Below are positions 13,861-22,851 of a DNA stretch of 64,000 bases, one piece after another. Under the pieces are notes generated by a model that saw nothing but the letters and a program-made list of their open reading frames with translations, had not been told where the DNA came from and searched no databases. The position numbers were made by a program, and so were the translations under genes. Origin of the DNA: Symsagittifera roscoffensis (taxonomy: Eukaryota; Xenacoelomorpha; Acoela; Convolutidae). Within the stretch, counting starts at the first letter, position 1, and every line of letters starts with the position of its first letter. The stretch lies in assembly GCF_963678635.1 (NCBI RefSeq), contig NC_087063.1, positions 80,399,574-80,463,573 of the forward strand. The letters are read 5' to 3'.

Positions 13861-14164
13861 CAAAAATCGTTTCTGCAAAAACGTCCATCCTTCTCTTAGA
13901 GCGCTTGCGTTACGCTAGCCGCCATTTTCGAACTGCGTATTTGACTTTTGTCACGTCTCATATCAAAGCTCAGCAATCGTTTGTGAAACGCTGGGGTTTC
14001 ATATTTACGACCCGCACAGCTCATATTGAAGTGATTGCATACATGGACATAGGTTCATGATTCGTGGCCATCCAGCGCTTTATCGCCAGGCGTAGAAGTT
14101 GAAAAACAGCTTCTGATTTGCAATTGCACCAATTTCGTAGAAGCTGAGAAAGAGCTTCTGATTT
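13861..14164. other. spacer between gypsy and BEL fragments
   Basis: No gene. A short direct repeat around AGCTTCTGATTTGCA occurs near 14108, 14151 and 14166, just ahead of the recognisable BEL integrase reading. The matching spacer before the second module is at 52861-53154 and is similarly diverged. Confidence 0.5.
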
Positions 14165-14760
14165 GCATTCTGATTTGCATCGCGGCATTAGATGGACGTA
14201 TAAACCACTTAGTGCACCACATCAAGGCGGAGCCTGGGAGCGAATAGTTAGCAAATGTGAGCGGGTGCTTCACTGGATCTTTGGGTCAAGAAAAATGACT
14301 CAGAAGATTTTGAACACTACCACGTGCTTATTAGAAAGCTCCATTAACGACCGTCCGATCACTCCCTTTTCCGATAATCCTAGTGGTAGCGAGGCGTTCA
14401 CGCCAAATCATTTTCTGTTAGGCCAACTCAGTTTGACGTTTCCATTCTTGAGCTCAATCGAAAGCGTTTCACTGAAAACGATGTGCTGTTTCATGCAATC
14501 GCATTTTGGCAGCGATGGTTAAGTGAGTAGGCCCCTACAGTCATTAAGAAAAAGAAGCGGCATGCTCCTCCCAAAGATAAACGAGAGATCTAGTGTGCTT
14601 AGTGGGTTCGATAAGTACTTGGGGCTACTAGCCACTAGCGAGCATAACGTCGCTAAACTACGTTCCGCAAACCTTAGAACCTTCTCCGGAAACTATAACC
14701 GACCGCTCTTAAACCTCGTTCCGGTTCCGTTTTCACGGGAAGGGGGGTTGATAATGCTTA
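14165..14760 (+). pseudogene. pol: BEL/Pao pol 3' end, integrase C-terminus (copy A)
   Basis: Plus-strand remnant of the last part of a BEL/Pao polyprotein. The frame from 14163 reads GIRWTYKPLSAPHQGGAWER, then a segment with NDRPITPFSDNP and TPNHFLLGQL, the standard end of the BEL integrase core. A frameshift near 14440 moves the reading to a frame with LELNRKRFTENDVL and FWQRWLSE, the start of the integrase C-terminal (DUF5641-like) region, followed by an in-frame stop. A third frame (14640-14740) carries VAKLRSANLRTFSGNYNRP, the usual beta-rich C-terminus. A purine tract (ACGGGAAGGGGGG, about 14735-14747) then precedes TTGATAATGC, the likely 3' LTR start. It is not functional. Confidence 0.85.
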
Positions 14761-15260
14761 ATACCTTTAAGCTGAAAGTTTAGATGTTGATTAGAATGAA
14801 AGCAACTTTACGTCTCTTTCAGAAGCAAGGAAAAATGCTCATTGCAATGCCAAGGCCGCTTGTGGCAACGGCTTCTTTTCACATTCCCGATTCAAATTGC
14901 TACGCGTAGACATGTGGGCTCCTTTCCACTCAATCAATATAAAAATGGTTTAATTCTTTTCAATTTTTCTTCATTTGCTATATCGTAACATCACGCATTT
15001 AGCCATAATTACACGTTAGAAGATGTTATTTCGCTGTGGCTTGGAAACGAGCTGGAAGTTTACACGAAGAAAAAGTTCGTTTGTTCAAACCGACATGTTT
15101 AGAACAAAAAATCAAACAAAATGAGCTAAATGGAAACTAGCAAAAAGATCGTCTTGGGCAAAAATTTTAGTCAGAGTCTTAAATGTGTTTTCTCGTTACA
15201 GAAAAAAACGACTTCTGTCCACATCCCAAAACAATTTTCGTTGCTGTCTACCGATTCCGA
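14748..15260 (+). repeat. putative BEL 3' LTR and SINE-like sequence (copy A)
   Basis: The sequence starts right after the BEL polypurine tract with TGATAATGCTTAATACC, shared by all four BEL copies, so it is probably the 3' LTR or its remnant. It continues into a segment ending TTTCTCGTTACAG and then ACGACTTC (about 15187-15215). That ending recurs near 15815-15845 and 19511-19540. No second LTR was found, so LTR limits are unproven. The near-identical duplication begins inside this segment at about 15187. Confidence 0.45.
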
Positions 15261-15860
15261 CTAGACGCCCGCACACTCAGTATTAAAACTTTTTGTTGCT
15301 TTTATTCAATAATTTTTTCCAAAACATAATATCAGATTGTTACGTTGCTTTTCCTTATCGGCTGCCATTTGGTACGTAAGAGATGAGAAAATGGACTGAA
15401 TTTGGCAGGAGTTGGAGGAGAGCAAGTAATTTACACGTAAAGCAAAGTTGTGATTTTAGTTCACTTGTTCATGCTGACTTGTTTAGAACATATAAACCAA
15501 TTGACACTTTTCAACTCCCCCACCTTTCAAATAACGACTTATCTGTTTGTCTAACGTCTTGTTAAGGCTAAACGCGTGATGTTACGAATTGCAGTATGAA
15601 GAACAAATCTGTTCACAGTTGTCTGTTTGTTCACCCTGCCAAATTCAGTTGCATTTTCAGACACCGTTTAAAAAAAAATTCCCAATTGAAATCTAAGGGG
15701 GGGACTGGAAAGAGCCAATCAATTAAAGTAGGTTCAAAGGTCGCATGCCAGAAATTAAAAGGGAAAGAGGAAAAGAGCCGCCATGTCCAACAGTTTTGGT
15801 GAGTACCACTCTTTCTTTCTCGTTACAGATAAAAGGACTCCTTTCCTCGTCACCAACTTT
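15261..15860 (+). repeat. SINE-like or LTR-related segments, copy 1
   Basis: Two related segments end in the same TTTCTCGTTACAG-like motif (near 15190-15202 and 15817-15830). Both contain a block with GACATGTTTAGAACA or GACTTGTTTAGAACA and a TTTACACG motif further upstream. Short open frames at 15383-15565, 15596-15802 and 15745-15963 fall here and look incidental. Their conservation in copy 2 only reflects the recent duplication. Confidence 0.4.
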
Positions 15861-16350
15861 TTATTGTTCCGACTTTCGATACGAAAATAACGGAATATTT
15901 GTGCTCGGGGTGGGTTTTTTTTTTCTTCAGACAAATTTCGACTTTTTAACTAGCCAATTTTGACGGAATTTTTTTATATCAATCAAAAGGTATTGTTGTA
16001 CTGAGCTCAAACTTGAAAAGATATTTCACCTGTGATCATTTTTCGTAAAGTTACGGGGGTTTAAAGATGGCCATTTTGGCCAATTTGGGACAATTAACGC
16101 GCGATATATTTCGCGCAATTAACGCGTAAGCGGAGAGTTAATCCGTCTTAGAAATCGTTCCAAATTGGTTAAAAGAAGCTGATTTGCCATAATTGGTTTG
16201 TTACAAGGAGCGAAATCTATCCTTTTGTACTTTATATGGCGTGTGGGGGGCTTATTTTATAAAAAAAATTTCAAATTTTAGAAGAAAAAATTTTCTTTTG
16301 TTTTATTTCATTGAATTTTTTAATGTTATTACTGCTCCATAAGCCTTAAA
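15861..16350 (+). repeat. left terminal inverted repeat of 9-kb unit, copy 1
   Basis: Read in reverse complement, this matches 24364-24838 with moderate divergence. Shared landmarks, in order, are TTATTGTT-CGACTTTCGATAC, TGTGCTCGGGGTGGG, TTCTTCAGACAAATTTCGAC, GATATTTCACCTGTGATCA, the GCGCGAAATATA/TATATTTCGCGC block, and TTAATGTTATTA-TGCTCCATAA at the inner end. The arms are about 480 bp and 8 kb apart. No clear target duplication flanks the outer ends. Confidence 0.85.
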
Positions 16351-16603
16351 AGGCAGTCGGAACATTCAGGGCTTCGCCCTGATACGAGCAGTCTTCTTTT
16401 ATTTGTCTAAGTCTGATGAATTGACTCGTGGGCTCTTTTCTACTCCCCACGACATTTACATTATTCCATTTTCTGATTTGCTTTTTTGAGTTTATGGTAG
16501 AAGGCGTGACCTTGCGATTTAGGGTATGCTGAGCAGATTTATTCCCAACGTTTAGTTTGTTCAGCCACCACTGGTGCTTATGAATCAAGGCAAAACTTAC
16601 CAA
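16345..16603 (-). other. intron-side sequence and hairpin next to exon-like piece
   Basis: A minus-strand open frame (85 aa) covers this stretch but begins inside a good splice donor, so it probably reads through intron sequence. It has no recognisable domain. At 16367-16382 there is a perfect short hairpin, AGGGC-TTC-GCCCT. A decayed relative of this region (shared GCAGTC-GAACATTCA) lies at about 32788-32830. Confidence 0.35.
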
Positions 16604-16787
16604 ATTGTTTGCTATTCATTTTCTTAATCCTCTCGTAAAAATTATAGTTCACATTGCAACTTGCATGTGAGAAAATTTGTTCAAATTTGGTCTCTCTTTC
16701 ATGGCTCACCGAGATTTTTTCAGAAGAGTTTTTGATCCTCCTCATTTGAGCCCGTCCGCCTGGTAAATTGTAGCCCCCTCTTCCCAC
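16601..16787 (-). pseudogene. exon-like fragment, possibly GT10 fucosyltransferase (copy 1)
   Basis: A minus-strand frame ends at a strong donor, CAATTTG|GTAAGT (intron starting at 16600). The reading contains RETKFEQIFSHASC and then YERIKKMNSKQFG. This resembles the GT10 fucosyltransferase pattern where a variant of K-FAAW-VSNC is followed by a Y-EL-KYI stretch and a VD-(F/Y)G motif. The similarity is by pattern only and key residues are degenerate. A candidate acceptor (TTACCAG) lies near 16760, but its phase does not join directly to the upstream exon-like piece at 17468-17757. Either an exon between them is missing or the assignment is wrong. The piece sits inside the inverted-repeat unit, which suggests a captured host-gene fragment. 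The copy 2 equivalent is 55619-55805. Confidence 0.3.
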
Positions 16788-17467
16788 TTTTTCACTTTTT
16801 TATTGATTTAGCAACAGCCGATTTGCTCTCAATAAGTAATTGCATTTATTCAAAAGTGCTCTACTTTTTTTCTTGTACTGAACCAAAGACTGCATAGATA
16901 ATTAAATTGCCTTATTTGTTTTAATTACTGAAGGGTTACAGTTTACTGAGGGGGGGGGGGCTATAATGGGAAAATCCCGAAAACTTATGTTCACATTGTA
17001 CAAAAAGGGGAAAAACATAATTCTCGTACTTTTGTTTTTCAGATACCAATACTCAAGACAAATCGAACTGGTTAATTGAAAACAGCAGCCGATCATTTTT
17101 TTTCAAATTTTATAAGCAAAATAGTCAGAAATTACTTTTGTTTATCTTTTTAAACGATGCATATGTGAGGTGGGTGAAAAGGAGCCTGATACTGCAGCAC
17201 ATGTCAGTTCTCATAAAAATTGGATTTGTTTTGGATCATATGCGAACAATAACTAAAAATTAAAAAATAGCAGTAGGGGAAACAATAGAACAACCAATTT
17301 GACTACTATATTGACTTAAGTCCCCACCCCTATGAACAAATGCAGTAAATTAGCGCTAAAGCTTTGCATTGAGAATTATAATTTCGCAGCATTCTTATTG
17401 GTTGAAAGTTTGACAAACTCAATTTATTGAACAATCCTCCCCCTTTCTGAAATCCCAAACCTCTTAC
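16788..17467. other. intron-like DNA between two exon-like pieces, copy 1
   Basis: AT-rich sequence with an 11-G run at about 16950 (10 G in copy 2) and no recognisable coding block. A minus-strand frame at 16902-17096 has no domain and is probably chance. If the flanking exon-like pieces belong to one gene, this is intron, possibly with an unrecognised small exon. Confidence 0.35.
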
Positions 17468-17757
17468 CAGTCGTCTCCACCTCTATAATCCGATTTAGCG
17501 TAGATTATTTCACAACTGGTTAGAGCATCGTCCTCTAACTTGCAATTGGAATGAGTGAATGCCCAGAAGGGATATTTGAAAGCAAAAGCTTCAAAGCGAC
17601 ATATTTCCTCAATTTTTTTGTGTGGATCTGGGACGAAGGTTGCAGTAATGAAACTGATCTGTGAGGAACAAACAATTAACCAGAAGCTCACTAAGTTAAG
17701 AAAAAATCGTCCTACGTTTTCCGGAGAGATCATGACAAACTTCTGTAATGATGGCAT
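17468..17757 (-). pseudogene. exon-like fragment with hydrophobic N-terminus (copy 1)
   Basis: A minus-strand frame of 96 codons starts at ATG (17755-17757) and ends at a good splice donor, GACTG|GTAAGAG. Residues about 15-40 are hydrophobic (FFLNLVSFWLIVCSSQISFI), suiting a signal anchor or signal peptide. The C-terminal part reads SCEIIYAKSDYRGGDD, resembling the C-(I/V)-Y-(R/K)S-Y--AD segment of the GT10 fucosyltransferase N-terminal domain. A type II membrane start would fit that family. I treat this as a captured first exon of a membrane or secreted protein; GT10 is a weak call. In copy 2 (56485-56774) the frame is open further upstream through a C-run, which is probably not a real extension. 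One substitution (L/V) separates the copies. Confidence 0.35.
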
Positions 17758-18354
17758 CTTATGAATGATAACAGCAGTGACAAAACAAATTTTTGTAAAC
17801 GAAACACGTGCGCGTATCGCTTCATATTTTAAACAATTTTCAATTTTTTGAATTTTTCTTTGAAATTGCGACTCTGGTTCTTTACCTCGCCCCCCCCCTC
17901 CCCACCTCCCACAAGCATCAATTTTATGGTCTAAGGAGTGTTTTTACAAGGTTGATTATGGCGATCAAATGTGTTTGTCATGGCCTAATTAACCTGCTCT
18001 GATCAAAATATTTGTTCCGATTATTTGAAAAAATGGGAAGAGTTTTGAAAGTTTTAAGTTTTTTTGTTTTCCACGCAAAATGAGATACTACAATTATTCA
18101 ACGGAATCGGTCGAGTGATATATCATATTGAAGCCCTTCCAGTCCATGAAATGAACGAAATGAAAAAAGTTTCAAAAATCCTTGACCCATTATTGAGAAA
18201 AACAGGTTTTAGAAAAATTCTAGTCTGAATTCCATTACGGGGCCAAATGTGCAATTTGCGAATTGCAAGCGGAGTCGACAATCGTCTGTGTTTTGGTTTC
18301 TACAAATGAATAGCTAAAAACTGTTTTGCTCAAAATCCCTCCAAATTCAACCTA
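17758..18354. other. noncoding DNA in 9-kb unit, copy 1
   Basis: No gene recognised. A C-run near 17890 differs in length between the copies. From about 18236 (TTACGGGGCCAAATGTGCA) the sequence is related to the start of the block at about 21267 (TTACGAGGCCAAAATGTGCA), so this is another copy of that internal repeat. Confidence 0.5.
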
Positions 18355-18545
18355 CTTTGAAGAATCCGCCACAGATTCCGTGGAATCCGCAACAGTTTTT
18401 ACAGAATCCAGCACAGTCTATTGACCTCCACAACCAAATAGATATTTATTTATTTAAAAGTTTTGAGCTGTCGTGAAATCCGCAACGTTAAATGGAATCC
18501 GCAAATTACATGAGGAATCCACAAATTGTAAAAGGATTCCTTAAG
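18355..18545. repeat. GGAATCCGC word cluster 1, copy 1
   Basis: About eight copies of GAATCC or GGAATCC, often as GGAATCCGCAA or GGAATCCACAA, are spaced roughly 15-60 bases apart. Most are in one orientation; the last (GGATTCC) is inverted. The same word forms clusters at 21300-21606 and 22105-22425. It is absent as a cluster elsewhere in the window apart from the duplicate. Confidence 0.7.
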
Positions 18546-18567
18546 TTGTAAGCTTAAATTTGCATTC

Positions 18568-19190
18568 TGAGAAAGAGCTTCTTATTTGCATTCTGATATG
18601 CATCGCGCCGTTAGATGGACGTATAAACCACTTAGTGTGTCACATCAAGGCGGAGCCTGGGAGCGAATAGTTAGCAAGTGTGAGCGGGTGCTTCACTGGA
18701 TTTTAGGTTCAAGAAAAATCCAGCTTCAACTCAGAAGACTTTGAACACTACCACGTGCGTAGTCGAAACTTCACATAACGACCGTCTGATCACTCCCTTG
18801 TCCGACGATCCTAGTTGTCTCGAGGCGTTCAAGTCAAATCGTTTTCTTTTAGGCCAACTCAGTTTTGACAAAACCATTCTTGAGCTCAATCAAAAACGCG
18901 TCCCTCTGAAAATGATGTGCTGTCTCGTGCAATCGCATTTTGGCAGGGATGGTTAATTGAGTAGGTCCCGACAGTCATTAAGAAAAATAAGCGGCATGCT
19001 CCTCCCAAAGATAAACGAGAGATCTAGTGTGGTTAGTCCATTCGATTAGCTTTTGGGGCTACTAGCCACTAGCGAGCATAACTTCGCTAAACTACGTTCC
19101 GCAAACCTTAGGACCTTCTCCGGAAACTATAAACGACCGCTCTTAAGCCTCGCTCCGGTTCTCCTTTTATCTGGGGGGGGGGGGGGGGTG
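18568..19190 (+). pseudogene. pol: BEL/Pao pol 3' end (copy C, inside 9-kb unit)
   Basis: Diverged from copy A but clearly the same segment. It begins GCATCGCGCCGTTAGATGG and keeps the block equivalent to GGAWERIVSKCERVLHW. The frame at 18741-18956 reads NDRLITPLSDDPS and then NRFLLGQLSF. The next block carries LELNQKR and an FW-type motif out of frame. The distal part ends at a long G-run (about 19172-19188) followed by TGATAATGCTTAATACC, again a polypurine tract plus LTR start. A short insertion relative to copy A near 18715 (LGSRKIQLQL region) breaks the frame. It is nonfunctional and sits 4.4 kb downstream of copy A in the same orientation. Confidence 0.85.
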
Positions 19191-19294
19191 ATAATGCTTA
19201 ATACCTTTCAGTTTAAAGTATAGATATAAATCAGAAAGAAAGCAACTTTACGTCTCTTTTAGAAAGCAAGCACAAATGCTCATTACAAGGCCAA
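19191..19294 (+). repeat. putative BEL 3' LTR start (copy C)
   Basis: It starts directly after the G-rich tract with TGATAATGCTTAATACC, as in the other three BEL copies. The far end of the LTR cannot be fixed because a SINE-like sequence follows immediately. Confidence 0.4.
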
Positions 19295-19526
19295 CGCCGC
19301 TTAGTGCAGTGGTTAGCACAGTGCAGTGAGTTAGATGGTTGTTTGAAACGAGGTAGTAGATTACATACAAAAGAGGTTGTGATATTTAGTTCACTAGTTC
19401 AAACTATCATGTTCAGGTTTAAAAAGTCAATTATAATAAGCGTACTTAGATCGAAGGCCAAAAGAGAATTTAGCTAAAAGAACCAACAATTTTAGTCATA
19501 ATCATTAATCTTTTTTCTCGTTACAG
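19295..19526 (+). repeat. tRNA-derived SINE-like sequence, copy 1
   Basis: GCCGCTTAGTGCAGTGGTTAG contains a good RNA polymerase III A box (TAGTGCAGTGG, 19302-19312). After about 27 bases comes GTTTGAAAC (19340-19348), one or two changes from a B box. The body shares the GTTCACTAGTTCAAACT block and the closing TTTTCTCGTTACAG with the 15.0-15.8 kb segments. Most of this stretch is missing from BEL copies A and B at the corresponding place (CCGCTTGTGGCAACGGC near 14858, similar near 53858). It is not a functional tRNA: no cloverleaf beyond the D-arm and T-arm boxes is evident. Confidence 0.5.
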
Positions 19527-20220
19527 AATAAAACGGCTTCTTTCCGCATTCCCGATTTAAATTGTTATCAGTGCCTTCTACGTATTACCCGTAGCATGTG
19601 GGCTCCTTTCCACTCAATCAATAAAAAAACGATTTGTTCCTTTTCAATTTTTCTTCATTTGCTAACGCGCTTCTGAAATAGCAAATTTTTCCACATCTGT
19701 CACGAAAAGAACAAACCGCAGCAGAGGCTATCGGACAAAATTTTACGATCTCAACAAAAAAATGGAACATGGTTCAAACTTAAGTTCGAATGCAAGTACA
19801 TGGCTCAAAAGTGAGATTTGGAATTAAGATTTTGATATAGGTACACTAGCTTTTTTTAACATATGTATATGTACTTAGGACAACTGATTGTCTCAACCCA
19901 TTTTGAAAGATAACTTTTGAACGAATTCCCTTGCTTACGATGTCATGCTGACTGACAACCAAAATAACCGAAATATATGTAAATAACCATCGTTGTAACA
20001 TAAATTGTATTTGGCTAGAGAAGCTGAAACTTTTCTTCTAAGACAATCGTCGTAGCCATACCCAAATTTTGAAATAAGCAGCTCTAAAATTGAATTATTC
20101 AGCAGAGATTTTTTGTTTTTGTGTGGGTTCTGGCAGTGAAAAAATGAAGAAAAATTGAATACATACAGGAAAACCTACAGATTGACGTAAGCAGAGAATT
20201 TACTATTTTACAACTACTTT
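19527..20220. other. noncoding DNA in 9-kb unit, copy 1
   Basis: The first 130 bases continue the BEL/SINE-associated repeat (ACGGCTTCTTTCCGCATTCCC, then ATGTGGGCTCC). The rest is AT-rich DNA in which I recognise no gene or repeat. Confidence 0.5.
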
Positions 20221-21246
20221 GCGAACCATAACAGACTCTTTTAAGTTATATTCGATTTTTTTTTTCACAAAAAAAATAAAAATAATTTAGCGAAAAAATT
20301 ATTTAGGTTTGCATTCTAAACATCTTGTAGATAAACTGTTGATAATCTACAATCAATCGGCATAAAATCTTTCCCAAGTAAACTCTGCTCAGTTTCTGTA
20401 AATATTTAACAAATAATCTGGAGAGAATCTGCTTAATTTTGTTTTCAAATTCATATAAAATTAGTTATTTAGTTTGAAAACTATATACAGTGGTGAATGT
20501 TGGTAGGGCAATTCGTAGCGGAAAATAGGTTAGCAGAATGTTTGGAAACGAACAAACCATACGATTAAATTAAAAGTTAAATAAAATCACAACTTAGTTA
20601 TGCTCATTGGGTCCCTTTCCTGAAAGATGTCGTTTGGTTGCAATTTTGTTATTAAACTTTCGATTAGAGTGAGATGCACAATGTTTTTATGTTTTCTTGT
20701 TTCTCTAGATTTGTTTTTTTGAGCCCAGTTTTTTGGCCCAGAGTCATGCGAACCATAACCGACTCTTTTAAGTTATATTCGACTTTTTTTCACAAAATAT
20801 ATATTTAATTTAGCGAAAAGTTTTTTTTGGTTTGCATCCAAAAATTTTGTAGATAAACTGTGCATAATCTGCAATCAATCGGCATAAAATGTTTTTGAAA
20901 TAAACTCGGTACACATCTAGTAAATATTTAACAAATAATCTAGAGAGAATCTGCTTAATTTTTTTTCAAGTTTATATAAAAATAGTTATTTAATTTGAAA
21001 ACTATCTACAGTAGTGAATAATGGCAAGGCAATTGGTAACGGAAACTAGATAAGCAGATTGTTTGGAAACCATCCGAATAAAATAAAAATGAAATAAAGT
21101 CACAAACTAGTTTTGCTAATTTCGTCCCTTTCCTGAAAGATGTCGTTTGGTCGCAATTTTGTTATCAAATTCGATTAAGGTGAGGTGCACAAAATTTAAG
21201 TTTTGGTATTATGTTTTCTCGTTTCTCTAGCTCTGTTGTAGTAGAG
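20221..21246 (+). repeat. two tandem ~0.5-kb repeats, copy 1
   Basis: Units 20221-20747 and 20748-21246 both start GCGAACCATAAC-GACTC and share, in order, TTAGCGAAAA, GTAGATAAACTG, CAATCAATCGGCATAAAAT, CAAATAATCT-GAGAGAATC and CCTTTCCTGAAAGATGTCG. They are visibly diverged, so the tandem duplication is older than the 9.8-kb duplication. A third partial unit (TTTAGCGAAAAAATTATTTAGG) occurs at about 22513-22590. No coding potential. Confidence 0.8.
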
Positions 21247-21261
21247 CCCTATAACCGACTC

Positions 21262-21606
21262 TTCATTACGAGGCCAAAATGTGCATTCTCTGCATTGTAA
21301 GCGGAATCCACATCAGGGCCAAAGTCAGATTTGTCGCGGAATCCGCAACATTGCTACTTTTATTTGATCTGCTATGCTGTTTTGGATTCCACAAACAAAT
21401 ACCTAAATCATTTTACCGCTCGAAATTGCTCAAAAAAAAGGCCAGTTTGCGGAATCCGCAACTGTATTTGCGGAATCCAGAACAGTTTGTGGAATCCACA
21501 AACAAGTGATAAAACATCTGTATCGTTCAATTGAGCTGTTGCGGAATCCGCAACTGTAAGTCGAATCCGCACATCGGAAGTGGAATCCGCTATTATTTGC
21601 GGATTC
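21262..21606. repeat. GGAATCCGC word cluster 2, copy 1
   Basis: About ten GGAATCC, GGATTCC or GAATCCGC words occur here, several forming near palindromes such as GTTTGCGGAATCCGCAAC and GTTGCGGAATCCGCAAC. Open frames at 21279-21509, 21331-21534 and 21408-21662 (minus) are by-products of the repeated word and show no domain. Confidence 0.75.
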
Positions 21607-21721
21607 CCTTTACATATATTTATATGTATAGTAGCCTTTAAAATTATATCTTTTAAATACATGATTTGATTTCACTAGAACAGAAATTTATTAGGATAGA
21701 AGTTTACTAGAATATATCAGT

Positions 21722-22020
21722 GTTTGGGATTGATGGAATCCCAATTACTGACCAGTATTTGTGATCGATGAAACCCCAAATACTGAACTAACTCGAGGAT
21801 TTGCTATGCATTGGGTTTCTAATCACTCTCAAGCTAATGACTCCAACTGGTGGATATATTCTATTTTTTATTCCACATTATTCCACTTTTTGGTATTCCA
21901 TCAATCCCAAATACTGACCACTATTTGGGATCGATGGAATCCCAAATACTGAACTAATTCGACAATTTGCCATGCGTTGGGTTTCTAATCACTCCCAACC
22001 CAATGACTCCAAATATTGAA
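21722..22020 (+). repeat. duplicated ~170-bp block with TTTGGGAT-GATGGAATCCC, copy 1
   Basis: Two tandem blocks, starting near 21722 and near 21893, each contain TGGGAT-GATGGAATCCCAA, then CAAATACTGAACTAA, an ATTTGCATGC-like stretch, TTGGGTTTCTAATCACTC and AATGACTCCAA. TTGGGATTGATGGAATCCCAA is close to an inverted repeat, so the block can form small hairpins. The short frame at 21761-21952 lies across it and is not a credible gene. Confidence 0.7.
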
Positions 22021-22104
22021 ATTATTCGGTGTTGTGTTTCCAAAATACTAAAAGATGACATCCAACGATTTAGGTAACCAATGTTTTACGACTTGTTCGT
22101 GGAT

Positions 22105-22430
22105 TCCGCTGACAATGGTTAAGTCTTTGCTTTTAAATTCCGCATTACTAGAGATAAGATTGCCAGCTCAGCTTTTAATTGTTCATATACAAGTTCAGTA
22201 TTGAACAAAATTCGGAATCCATTTACAGTTTGCGGAATCCACTTACATTTGCGGATTCCGCTTACATTTTGCGGATTCCACTTACAGTTGCGTAATCCAG
22301 ATCAACTAGCTATATTTGCTTGTTGTGGAACCCTCAACAAAACAAATGTGCCAACAAAATTTACGTTACAGGTATAAGTATGCGGAATCCACTGAAATTA
22401 TGTTTGTGGAATCCACTTACATTTTGGAAC
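22105..22430. repeat. GGAATCCGC word cluster 3, copy 1
   Basis: A third cluster of GGAATCCACTTACA, GCGGATTCCGC and related words, with both orientations interleaved (for example near 22235-22285). GCGGAATCCACTTACATTT-like units recur with about 20-base spacing. Confidence 0.75.
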
Positions 22431-22599
22431 ATATTTTAAGACTTGTCTCTGGAACACTTGTCCAGGAACAAAAAAAATTGTGCTCCTATTCAGTGTACAA
22501 TTTAGCCTCGTAATATTTTGAGTTATATTCTATTTTTTTCACAATTAAAAATTTAATTTAGCGAAAAAATTATTTAGGTTTGCATCCAAATATCAAAGT

Positions 22600-22838
22600 T
22601 TTTGCAGCAACAAACAATTGATTATTAAGGAGTGAATTAATGAGATTTGTGCGATAGTTCCAGTATCAATTCAGATCAAATTTATACGGTGAATCAACCG
22701 CACAAAATTGCTCGAATCAGTGACTAAAATTCATGTTTCACCAGCTAATTTTAACAAAAATCGGGAAGTAATCTTTCAGTTTGAACTGAATAAGAAAGAC
22801 CAATTACTTCCAGTTCAGTTAGGAAAAGTTACCAATAC
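22600..22838 (-). repeat. putative copia LTR remnant, copy 1
   Basis: It lies immediately downstream (on the minus strand) of the copia pol stop and purine tract. It begins TATTGGTAACTTTTCC and has a possible TATA box (CCGTATAAAT) near 22682-22691 on the minus strand. The far boundary is unknown and no second LTR was found, so this is an inference from position. Confidence 0.35.
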
Positions 22839-22851
22839 CCCGCCTTCCAAA

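Noticed and set aside
19295-19370. Functional tRNA gene
   Set aside because: Only A- and B-box similarity. No acceptor-stem pairing or anticodon arm could be drawn, so a SINE head is more likely.
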